A stretch of DNA of 64,000 nucleotides from Cryptomeria japonica (lineage: Eukaryota; Streptophyta; Pinopsida; Cupressales; Cupressaceae): assembly GCF_030272615.1 (NCBI RefSeq), contig NC_081413.1:449478538-449542537 (forward strand), read 5' to 3'. Below, piece by piece: positions 22,972 to 32,534 of the stretch. Numbering within the stretch: position 1 is the stretch's first letter; each line of letters opens with the position of its first letter. A program made the translations under genes and the position numbers. The notes beneath the pieces are model-generated. The model saw only the letters and a program-made list of their open reading frames with translations. It did no database searches and had not been told where the DNA came from.

Positions 22972-24130
22972 ATGGAAAACATCAATAGGTCTTCTAGTGA
23001 AAACCACTTTGAGGCGCTATTTGACCCCAAAAAATTAAAAATAAAGGACGTATTCGAAGGTGAAAGCCTCTCTGAGGCACCTAAGGATGGAAAGCTTGAC
23101 ACACTTCCCCTAGTATTATACCATGAAAAATCATCTATGTTAGTGGAAAAGACAATACTGACAAAATTGGGCATAAAAGAGCAACCAAAGATTATACATA
23201 TAGTAGAATCATTGACCCCTGAAGAGAGAATCAAGCATATCCAGTTTTACAAGTAAAGACAGGTTAATTTTGCATGGTCCTATGCAAACATGCCCAGACT
23301 TGACCCTGACTTAGTTATGCATCACTTGTCTTTACCATTGGGGGCAAAACCTGTCAAACAAAAATTGAGAAAAATGCATCCTCATGTGGCACTATTGGTA
23401 AAGGCAAAATTACAAAAGTTGCTAGATGCTGGATTTATAAGACCTATTGACTATACTGAATGGATTTCAAACTTGGTACTAGTTTCAAAACCTAATGGGA
23501 GTGTCTGTGTACATGGATTTCAGGGATTTAAATAAATATTGTCCTAAAGATGACTTCCCACTTCCAAATATTGACATGATAGTGGATTCCACAGTAGGAC
23601 ACAAGATGTTATCCCTCATGGATGGGTTCTTAGTCTATAATCAGATCAAAATTGCTCCTGAAGACCAGATCAAAACAACATTCACTTGTCCATGGAGGAC
23701 TTTTTGTTGGAATGTCATGCCCTTCGGATTGAAGAATGCTGGAGCTACTTATCAATGTACAATGACTACTATCTTTCATGACATGATGCATATATATTTA
23801 GAAGATTATGTAAATGAATTACTTTGAAAATCTTACACTAGGGCAGGACATTTAGAAATCATGGATAAAATCTTTACAAGGTTGTAAAAATATAAAGTCC
23901 GATTGAATCCAAAGAAGTGCGTCTTTGGGGTAATCTCTGGGAATCTCCTTGGATACATTGTATCATATAAAGGAATTGAAGCTGATCCTGAAAAAGTAAA
24001 AGCCATACTTGAGATGCCACCACCAAGGAATATCCGTCGGTTGAGATCTTTACAAGGGCGACTCCAATCTATCTGCCGCTTATAGTACAACTGGTAGATA
24101 AGTGTCAACCATTTCAGCACCTGCTACATA
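22972..24130 (+). pseudogene. G1 reverse transcriptase
   Basis: RT begins at 23290 with MPRLDPDLVMHHLSL, KPVKQKLRKMHPHVA and AKLQKLLDAGFIRPI. A frame change near 23500 leads to MDFRDLNKYCPKDDFPLPNI, IKIAPEDQIKTTFTCPWRTF and NVMPFGLKNAGATYQ. The polymerase site reads LEDYVNELL; the related G4 has NYVDDLLAKS, so both catalytic aspartates are lost (D-D to N-E). The thumb follows (VRLNPKKCVFGV, MPPPRNIRRLRSLQGRL). Stops lie at about 23256, 23824 and 24084. The upstream 22972-23256 stretch is the linker just before RT. Confidence 0.9.
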
Positions 24131-24795
24131 CAAATGTTTCATTCAACAGGGATGACAAATGTGAATGAGCTTTTCAACAGATCAAAGAATACCTAATGTC
24201 ACCACCAGTGTTAGTACCTCCTACAGATGACAAGCCTCTACTACTATATATCCACAACTGCTACAACATTGGGGGAACTTTTGGTTCAAAATGACTTTGA
24301 AGGAAAAGAACGTGCAATATATTACATCAGTCGTACCCTAGTGGGATATGAGCTTAAGTATAGTCCTATTGAGAGAGTGTATCTTGCTATAATTTTTGCC
24401 TCACAGAAATTGCGACATTACATGCTTACACACCAAACAAATCTCATTGCAAAAATCGATCCACTTAAATATCTTTTGAGTAAAGCAGCTCTTAGAGGAT
24501 GATTGGCTAAATGGGACATGATTCTTAGCGATTTTGACATTGAGTATGTAGAAAGAAAAGAAATTAAAGGACAAGCTAAGCCGATCAATTCGCTGATGCT
24601 CCTGTCACAGATGATCATCCACTTGTTATAGAGTTACCTGATGAGTCAATCTTTAACATGGAATATTCAAACCTCTGGACTTTATATTTTGATGGTTCCT
24701 TCACACATGGTGGCTCTACCGCTAGAATTCTTTTCATCACACTGCAAGGGGATTACATACCAAAGTTTTATAAAATACAATTTTCTTGTACCAAC
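24131..24795 (+). pseudogene. G1 first RNase H and start of the second RNase H
   Basis: Bases 24227-24502 encode the RT-linked RNase H region: STTATTLGELLVQNDFEGKE, RAIYYISRTL, YELKYSPIE and HYMLTHQTNL. After a stop, LAKWDMILSDFDIEYVERK and a proline-rich link lead to LYFDGSFTHGGSTARILFIT, the start of a second RNase H with the first catalytic Asp. The domain is cut after FSCTN by G2 and resumes at 40900. The second domain is the archaeal-type RNase H known from Tat elements (inference). Confidence 0.85.
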
Positions 24796-25945
24796 TGTAT
24801 ACACCTAAAAATGGTCCGAAGATAATTAATTAAACAAGCAATTGTTTAATTAATCCCCCTTCCTAATTTGATTGAATCCATTAGGAAATTTGATTAAATT
24901 CCCCCTTTCATCGACTTATTAATAAATCTAAATATTTATTTAATAGGTTCATTTCCATAGTCCCCTTTGATTAATTAATCCTCCCCCCACCTTAAATCAA
25001 TTCTTCTAATCCTCTAATTAATTAAAACAAATCAATTTATGAGTTGTTGAGAATTAATTAGTATTTTCCTATTATTTGAATTTTTAAATTCAAATTACCC
25101 ACATGCCTCCTAACTTCTAACCACCTAACCTAACCATCCATCTAACCTAACCCATTCCACCTAACCTTGGGTTTGCCTAACGCTATCCTATCTTTCACAT
25201 TCTAACCTCCTTATCCTAACCTCCTATGGTATGGATATTTTATTCTTAAGACACATGGCACTTTGGCCACATGTCTCCTCTCTTGGACAGTTGTCCTTTT
25301 ATGAGCAAAGATCCTAGACACTTGTCACCACGGAGATGACAAGTGTCTCTTCCTCCAACCTCTTCTTCAACCTCCTCCAATTTCACCCTTGATATCTTCA
25401 GACTCAATCTTGATCGTTGATTCCTACCACCTCACCCCTGGCCTTGGAAATCCTATAAATATCCCCCATTTTGGAGCAATAAGGATCCCATCTCATTTTT
25501 CATCTTATGCATTGTTACTAAAGGCATATCATTTGAGCATTGTTGTTTTTAGGCAACTGCATCTTAGATCTAGTTTAATTAGATCATTTTCTAGCATAAT
25601 TGTTGAATCATTTAGCTTAATCAATCTCTTTTATAGCTTAATTGTATCATCATCATAGCTTAATCATGCATATCATTAGCTTAATTAGTCTCTTGGATCA
25701 ATCTAGCATAATCAATCTCATCTTTGCATATCATTATCATTTCAAATCCTCCGTCTAGGTGTAGTCAATTAACTTGGATTGCTTATCCAGATCTGAGAGC
25801 AAATCATACTCGCATCTCTTAGGAGGTGATAGGTCGCTTTGTCATGGTTCATCTTTGTTTGCTTATTATTTGGTAACCATGCTTGTAATGATCTATTGAG
25901 TGTTTTGTATTGCAGCTGCAGGTATCACACATCACAGGCATGACA
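24796..25945 (+). repeat. G2 5' LTR
   Basis: 1,150 bp, closely matching 39737-40899. It contains a block of short repeats tagged by agcttaat/tcatttag near 25600-25700, a TATA-like cctataaat at 25452-25460 and a cttgtcacca..gagatgac inverted motif near 25324. It ends ggcatgaca. Confidence 0.92.
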
Positions 25946-27913
25946 TTTTGGGGCCCACCGTGGGGCCGAAAATCATTTTTTGGCCTCTCAAGCATCATCA
26001 AATCTTCATTTATGGCTGGGTCGGAATCAAAATCTCGTACAAGTTCCTTTTCAGCTTTGTATGAGTTCCTTTGTGCACTTAGACAAGAATTCATTCTGAC
26101 TTGTACGAGATTTTAAGGATACTAAATTGTCCTACGAGCTCTATTTTGCACTCGTACGGTCACAAAAAGACACTTGTATGATCAAGTAAATAGTGTCGTA
26201 CAAAATTTTGCTTCTGTGTTTTCAAAGTAGTTTGCATTTAGGGTTTTCATGCTTCAATTTGGTTATTACTAATGCTAACCCTGGTCTATTTGTGAGTTTT
26301 TCGGTAGCCTATTGGTTTTTGCAGGACGATTGTTGAAGATTGCACTTGTCAAAACTTCATTTCATCCAAACATCATGACTACTAATGCATCTATTTTGTA
26401 GGTTGCCTAGGAGGACTCAACAAAACTTTATGTCTTCTTTAAGTTTTTTAGTCACACTTGATTTTGCTAATGGAAATGAACAATCATGTATTATTTGTTT
26501 TGATGATATGCGAGTAGGCTCTCACCTTTCTTAGGTGGTCAAAAAGCTAGACTCATCCTTTGCTTTAATTAGTGCATATCTTTAGTGGGCCTCCCCTCTC
26601 AAGGAGCTAATAACTCTAAGACATTAATGTCGGTGAGAGGGGAATGACCCAAGTGGGAATGGCTAATGCCAAGTACTCCAACCCACTATAAAATAAATGT
26701 GATTTGATAAAAATCAAGGCAACCACACTGCTCAGGAATAGCTCTCCTCCGTACCTTCAGATATATCAAACCTTGGTTTTCAAGGCTGGGAGACCTCTTA
26801 ATTGAGTTTATACCTCGACATGCTAAACAAATCCCTTAATATTTTCGGTTAAATTAGAAGCTACTTGATTCACCCAAGACATTTGTCATATCCTGCCCCC
26901 ATTAGCATTTGGAGTCGGATAATACGGTGTTGAGAATCCATTGCGTGAGACTCAGCGACCGTATTCTGATTAGCTATTGGGTGTGTACCTAAGCTCACAA
27001 GCAAAGGTTTTCTCTCTCAGCCAACTCTCTTAGGTAGCATAATGTGCTTGAGCTCACTTATCATATCGCGTGTTTGTTGTGTCTTCATACCTAAAATAGA
27101 AAATCAAACATTTAAAACTGGAAAACATAAGAAAAACATCAAACTTCAATGATCAAAAATCTATCCAAACAATATTTTTTTACCTTTGTTCTATCTTAAG
27201 TCATATGAGCTTATGTTTTGTCATATGAGCCTTCTTGTTTGTCGTATGATTTAGAAATTTTTGTTGTACGAGGCCTCTGGTTTATTGTTTTGCTCAGTGG
27301 GAATTGTCGTACGAGCTTCTGCATTGTCATATGAAATTCCTGATTTGTGGTATGGGCATGTATGTATTATCTCTGTTGGTCTAGAGTTGTCTTCTTGCAC
27401 ATCTTTCTCAGGTCTATCCTATTTGCTGGATCAATTTGCAGTGATCATAAACACCTATTATCTATCATTCTGTGCTTAGATTGTCCTCTTTGTTCTCTTG
27501 GTCAAGTTATCATCTGTCAAATTGGATTCTAAAGCTAAACACCTCAAGATTTTCAAGTACTCGCCCTCAACAAGTTCAAGATCTAAACATCTCAAAGTGC
27601 ATCATCACCCTCTTTGATAAACTGATCACCCAAAACATAGTTTCTCATCAGGATCTATCATCCTTTATCATGAAACTACAATGTGTGGTCAGGATAACCT
27701 TGTCCCACATCATAGGATATATCATTCCTATTGGACTTGGTTTTTATCAAATCATCATCATTGCACTCCAAAACTGAAGATTGAAAAACTTGCAAACTTT
27801 TAAACACTTGAACCATATTTTTTTGTCATATCACTCTATCACATTTATGTTTGTAGTTGATCACTTATCAAAACAACTTTTAGACAATCAAATCCTAGCA
27901 CAATATCTAACAC
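25946..27913 (+). other. G2 leader with possible PBS, no gene
   Basis: Immediately inside the LTR the sequence is ttttggggcccaccgtgggg, a G/C-rich stretch of the kind that serves as PBS in plant gypsy elements; I cannot assign the tRNA. A block at 26588-26706 shares cggtgagaggggaatgaccc, then gctaatgccaagt and a taaaataaatgtg tail with the G1 leader at 18133-18230. Near 26090-26220 and 27240-27350 are several tgt..tacgag/cgtacga motifs. No gene is seen. Confidence 0.72.
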
Positions 27914-28371
27914 ATGTATATGCCCATTTTAACTAGAGCTCAGAGACATAAGATCGCTGAAACAAAAATAGAAACATTTGAAATAATTGAAGATCATAAC
28001 ATGGAATACCAAAGAAAAATACAAGAAGAAGACATAACAAGCCAACATATCAGAGAAATAAAACAAGTCCAAAATCAAAATCCAACTATGTCAAAATCTC
28101 ATAAGGATTGAAATACATATCCAAAGAAATGTGGCTCTTTTATGCAACTCTTAAAGAGATCCCTAAAGGATTTTGCTAAAGAAGATCAAAATCGTGCACC
28201 TATGTCTAGCAAAGGCTCATCCCCCCATAAGAAAATTGATTCTCCAAAGGCATCTATTCCTACACCTCTTAAAAGCTTGCAAGAACCTTCCATAGCATCA
28301 TCACCAAACAAGACACCCAAGGATGAATTTCCACAAGGGATATCCATAATGGCCATCAAACCTATTTAGTG
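27914..28371 (+). pseudogene. G2 gag remnant, core deleted
   Basis: It opens with MPILTRAQRHKI, which resembles the gag start of G4 (MPVVTRSLRNKM). An acidic, helical stretch follows to a stop at 28111, then a basic Ser/Pro-rich stretch (28142-28369) leads into the protease. The LDKY.GNGDP.DHL gag core and the zinc knuckle of G1 and G4 are absent, so about 1 kb was lost. Confidence 0.75.
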
Positions 28372-28740
28372 CTTCCTTGAAAATTGAAGTCCTCATTCAT
28401 AGAATGCTCGTTAAATGTGTCCTAATAGATGGGGAAGCTAGCTTGAACATTTTCTCTTTGAGTCTTGTTTGTGCTCTAGGTTATTTAGAAGATGCAGTTG
28501 ATCCCCAGAAAAAGGTCACATTCAAAGAATATGATGAAGAAGAGAATTCCTCTATAGGAATTTTGATATTACCCATTAGAGTGGGACCTTTGCAGAAAGA
28601 GATAACATGCCAAGTTCTAGACTTGGAATTACCATAAAACATACTCTTGGGAAGACCATGGATACATGACATATAGGCTATTCCATCAACATGTCATTAG
28701 TGCCTGAAATTTCCCTACAATGGGCAGGAAATCATGATCT
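28372..28740 (+). pseudogene. G2 aspartic protease remnant
   Basis: The frame at 28377-28637 reads KIEVLIHRMLVKCVLIDGEA, then SLNIFSLSLVCALGY, DPQKKVTFKEYDEEENSSIG and LPIRVGPLQKEITCQVLDLE. The active-site loop is D-G-E where G4 has D-G-G, which would impair the dimeric protease. LLGRPWIHD follows in a broken frame. No G-patch is recognisable after it. Confidence 0.82.
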
Positions 28741-29759
28741 CAGCAGACTCAAATCCATTGCAGTGCTATAGTAAGCTGAAATCAGCTCAAGAAGTCATTG
28801 TCCCACATAACAGACAGGCAGCATCTTCAAGCACATAATCCAAAGGACAATCATTTTCATCAACTTTGTCAAACATGGAAAAACAAATGCAGCTAAAAGA
28901 TCGAGGGAATGGAGAATATTTTCTATCATGGAAAAACAAACAAGAGCAACTTGAAATTCAAAGGGATGAAGAAGATGTAGGTGTCGATATAGTTCACATG
29001 TATGCAGGACAAACGTTAGGAACTAGTCCACTTGAATCAGGATCACATTTGGTTGACTTGGACTTAATCGAGGACAACTAGGAGCTACTTGCGTGAGGTA
29101 ATTCTGACAAGAGTATCATTCTAGAGATGGAAATACATACTAAAATCTTTGACATCTCTATCATAACCCCTTATATCTTTGACATAATTCAATATGAGTA
29201 TCCTTTATCCTTAATCCCTCCTGAACCTATGGACTGGTAAAATGAAGGACATGCCACCATTGATACCTTTCCTAATGACCATGCCATATCCTTATATCTT
29301 AATAAAATCAACCCGCAACAAATTTCACCAGGGATTCCACTAACGTATCTTCAAGTCAAGTGGGTGTTGAATCTCCTAGTCACAAAAATGAAAATAAAGA
29401 AAATAATATCAGGTCTAATGCTGAAAACCATTTCTTGACAACATTATATTAGGAAAAAGTAAAAATAAATTACGCATCCAATGGTGACAACCTCCCCGAG
29501 GTGCCAAAAGATGGAAGATTTGACACCCTACCTGAATTCTATCAAGAGAGGTCATCTATTTTGATCGAATCAATAGAGGCAGTTACCATTGGCACAACTG
29601 ATCTATATCTAGCAAATTCTCTATTAGAACTAGCAAGGCAAAAATAATTGGAACCCTTCAAACGACGGCAAATCAATTTTGCCTAGTCATATGCAGACAT
29701 GCCAAGGTTAGATCCATATCTTGCAATACATCACCCAAATATCAGTCTAGGAGTAGGAA
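28741..29759 (+). pseudogene. G2 linker and RT N-terminal scrap; RT core deleted
   Basis: A 71-codon open piece (28866-29081) carries MEKQMQLKDRGNGEYFLS, comparable with KMKIKDRGMGECSFEP in G4 near 54290. Later, NAENHF and a DGRFDTLPEFYQERSS stretch match the G1 pre-RT linker. At about 29697-29745, MPRLDPYLAIHHPNISLG matches the RT start of G1 (MPRLDPDLVMHHLSL). It then jumps straight to the second RNase H, so the palm, YVDD and first RNase H are gone. Confidence 0.75.
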
Positions 29760-30199
29760 TCAATAAATATACAGAACATGGATCAGGAGTAGGTATTCTA
29801 TTTATCACACCATGAGGTCATACAATCCCAAAAGCATACAAATTAAGCTTTCCATGCACCAACAAGACAGTAAAGTATGAAGCTTTGGTTATAGGTATCA
29901 AAATGGCTATAGAATGGAACATTACACAACTTCAAGTCTTTGGAAAATCTCAGCTCATCATCAATCAAATCAATGACAATTATCAAACAAAGCATGAAAA
30001 GTTGATTCCTTATAGAAAGATGGTTGATGATATCAAGAAATACTTTGTAGAAATAACTTTCCAACAGATTCCAAGGAATGACAACAAAGTAGCAGACACC
30101 ATGGCTACACTTGCTTCTCTCCTTCAGACATAGGAAAATAAACAACGTTATGAATTCCTAGTAGATAAGTTGTTTTACCCTGCTCATAATTGTCCTGAT
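29760..30199 (+). pseudogene. G2 second RNase H
   Basis: The sequence reads TEHGSGVGILFITP, a stop, GHTIPKAYKLSFPCTNKTVK, YEALVIGIKMAIEWNI, LQVFGKSQLIINQINDN and FQQIPRNDNKVADTMATLAS. The order matches the second RNase H of G1 and G4. In G4 and G1 the motif is YGDSQLV/LGDSQLV; here it is FGKSQLI, so a catalytic Asp is replaced by Lys. It ends at the TSD of C2 (CTGAT, 30195-30199). Confidence 0.87.
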
Positions 30200-30470
30200 T
30201 GTTGGCATATGGACACTCCAATGAGACATTGTGTGTGATTGAAGGTTTTGTCATTGATGGCAACCTTGAAATCCTATGGCACCGGCAAGACATCATACTG
30301 GCAAAGCATTATTCAAGTAAGACAGTGCACTGACATCAACAAGATCACTCTACAATGACACGGACATAGAAGAAAAGATGTATACTGGCACAAAGGCCGA
30401 CAATATTTTTGATATGTAATATTTTGATTATTATTGTAAGCCGACTTGGCAAATTGTAAAATGACTCTTG

Positions 30471-30480
30471 TATATAAAAG
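30471..30480 (+). promoter_or_regulatory. C2 LTR TATA box
   Basis: TATATAAAAG at 30471-30480; the right LTR keeps TATATAAAGG at 36201-36210. Its position, 530 bp before the LTR end, fits a U3 promoter. Confidence 0.7.
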
Positions 30481-30956
30481 AGATCATTGTAGACATTTGT
30501 GAGTGTAAGGAAGTGAACAAAAAGAAAATTATTAGGTAGACCTAATGTGCGAATTAGAGGTCAAGGGTATATGTAAAGAACAAAGTTAGAACCGGTATTG
30601 AATCTGGCATTGGAGATGCTATTGTAAAGCAGTACAGATCATTGGATTAGTACAATCCTCATTGTAAGTCAGTGTGACTTCTCATTGAGTAGTGAGCTCT
30701 AGGCAATTGGCCTTCCTGCATGTGCAGGCCCCTATTGTAAGTAATATTCTCTTATTGGCTAGTAAGTGAATATTGTGGGTCACAAATCCCACCGACGTTT
30801 TTCCCACACCGGGTTTCCTCGTTAAAACATCTTGTGTTATGGTGTTCTTTTCATGTGGATGTTTTTGATTCTGTTTATTACATTAATTCTTGCATACCGG
30901 TATACTGCTACTTTATGTTCTGCATGTTTTAACTTCAGAAAATTTGAATATTGGTC

Positions 30957-30988
30957 AGATACTGATTCACCCCCCCCTCTCAGTATCT
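30957..30988 (+). other. C-rich-loop hairpin in C2 LTR
   Basis: AGATACTGA (30957-30965) pairs with TCAGTATCT (30980-30988), a perfect 9-bp stem around a C-rich 14-nt loop. The right LTR extends the stem to 10 bp (36686-36695 with 36711-36720). S1 and C1 have the same design with a different stem sequence. Confidence 0.8.
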
Positions 30989-31005
30989 ATGGGAACCCTA
31001 ACAAT

Positions 31006-31018
31006 TGGTATCAGAGCC
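31006..31018 (+). promoter_or_regulatory. C2 primer-binding site, tRNA-iMet type
   Basis: TGGTATCAGAGCC begins 3 bp after the LTR end. It matches the 3' end complement of initiator tRNA-Met. Confidence 0.93.
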
Positions 31019-31074
31019 TGGTCCTCTATTTTCAGAAGCCTAACAACTTGAGGAAGATCTTGACATCGGTAAAG

Positions 31075-32169
31075 ATGGAAAATCTGATGAAGCAACTTGA
31101 AGGAGCTCTTACTAACTATGATGCAGAGAAGTTGAAAAATATCAAATTAGAAGATGATTTAAGAGCAGCTCAGGATATCATTCAGGCACTTCAAGAAAAT
31201 CTTACTATTACAAGAAATAAGAGAAGAGAACTTTGTGAAAAATTGCAAAATGAGAATGATGAAAAGGAATCACTTAATGATATGATAAGCAAGTTGAAAC
31301 AAGAGATCATGACAACAAAAAATGAAATGCAGGATATGACTATGAGATTTTGCAAAGAGATTGAGGACAGAAAGAAGAATGAAGAAGAATTGACCAGAAG
31401 ACTAAGTGATGCAGCAAATGAGAACATAACACTTAGCTATGAAAATGACATGTTGAAGACAGATTTGATGCATACTCAAAATGACTCAAATGAACTAATA
31501 AGACAAAAAAAAATCTTGGAAAGGGAATTGGAAACTACAAATCAACATAAAGAAAAATTCAAGAAAAGCTCAGAAGAACTTGGTACCTTATTGAAGAATC
31601 AAAAACCCAAAGGTGACACTTCTAGAATTGGATTTGAAGTTGGAGAAAGCTCCGGTACTGCAAATACTCAAGATCACAGCAAACCAGTAAGACCACCTAA
31701 TACTTATAAATTCAATGGAAAATGCTTTAACTATAATAAATATGGTCATAGGGAAAATGAATGTAGATCTAGGAATTATCAGAATATCAATCCACCCACC
31801 GGTCAATGCTCCAAATGCAACAAAGTTGGTCATAACTCTGAAAAATGCATAATGAATGTGAGATGTTATGTTTGAGGAAGATTTGGAAATCTATCTAATC
31901 AATGCAGAACACAAACTGACATAGGTTATGGGAAAGCTATTCAGAAAAATAATGTAACTTGTTATGCATGTAACAAGATTGGGCATATTGCTAAATTTTG
32001 TAGAAGTAAAAGCATACCGGTAGACAACAAAAGTGCTAGCTTGAAAGGTAAAGAAAAAGTTGAAGAGGTTAAGCAAGAATTCTCAAAGCAATGGATTAGA
32101 AAAGCTGATCTAAATATTGGGAATAATCCTCCACCGGTAGAACCAACAAATGCTCCACTGGCAGGATAA
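31075..32169 (+). pseudogene. C2 coiled-coil, zinc-knuckle gag-like protein
   Basis: The ATG at 31075 opens MENLMKQLEGAL. Residues ~10-190 are charged heptad-like helix (KLKNIKLEDDLRAAQ, KLQNENDEKESLNDMISKL), a probable long coiled coil. A Ser/Pro hinge follows, then four zinc knuckles. The first, CFNYNKYGHRENEC, has lost a Cys; the second, CSKCNKVGHNSEKC, is complete; the third is broken by a TGA at 31873-31875 where Cys is expected; the fourth, CYACNKIGHIAKFC, is complete. The frame ends with TAA at 32167-32169. It lacks the UBN2-type core seen in C1, so it is gag-like by zinc knuckles and position only. It might bind RNA or pair with an autonomous element's gag. One nonsense change is the only break. 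Confidence 0.8.
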
Positions 32170-32534
32170 AGTGATGCCTCACCGGTAGGACAGAGTAGTG
32201 CTCCACTGACAAGAAGCTCTTCATCTAATTGAAGAAAATTGTCTTGAGGGTTTGGCAATCTAATGACACATGTGCTATTATTCCCTCGGTTAGAGAAAAG
32301 AAGTTGAAAATCACTTATTACCGGCAAATAAAGTTTAGTGAATACTTAACCGACATGCAATTAATGTGGTAGATAGTGAACAAGACTTTATAAAATAAGG
32401 TTTTGGCTCCATTTCATTTCACCGTGATTTCAAACTTTCAGAGAGTGCGAAGATTTCCGAGCTAAGGCATTTTGAGCAAGAAGCAAGCACACTCCAAGCA
32501 ATCATCCATCCAAGACAGAAAAAGGTATTTTATC

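Larger units (their letters stand above)
30200..31003 (+). repeat. C2 5' LTR
   Basis: 804 bp. It differs from the right LTR mainly by a ~25-bp stretch near 30330-30365 that is absent there and by scattered substitutions. It holds a TATA box (30471-30480) and a hairpin with a C-rich loop at 30957-30988, 15 bp before the end. The conserved block ttggccttcctgcatgtgca lies near 30710. Confidence 0.93.
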
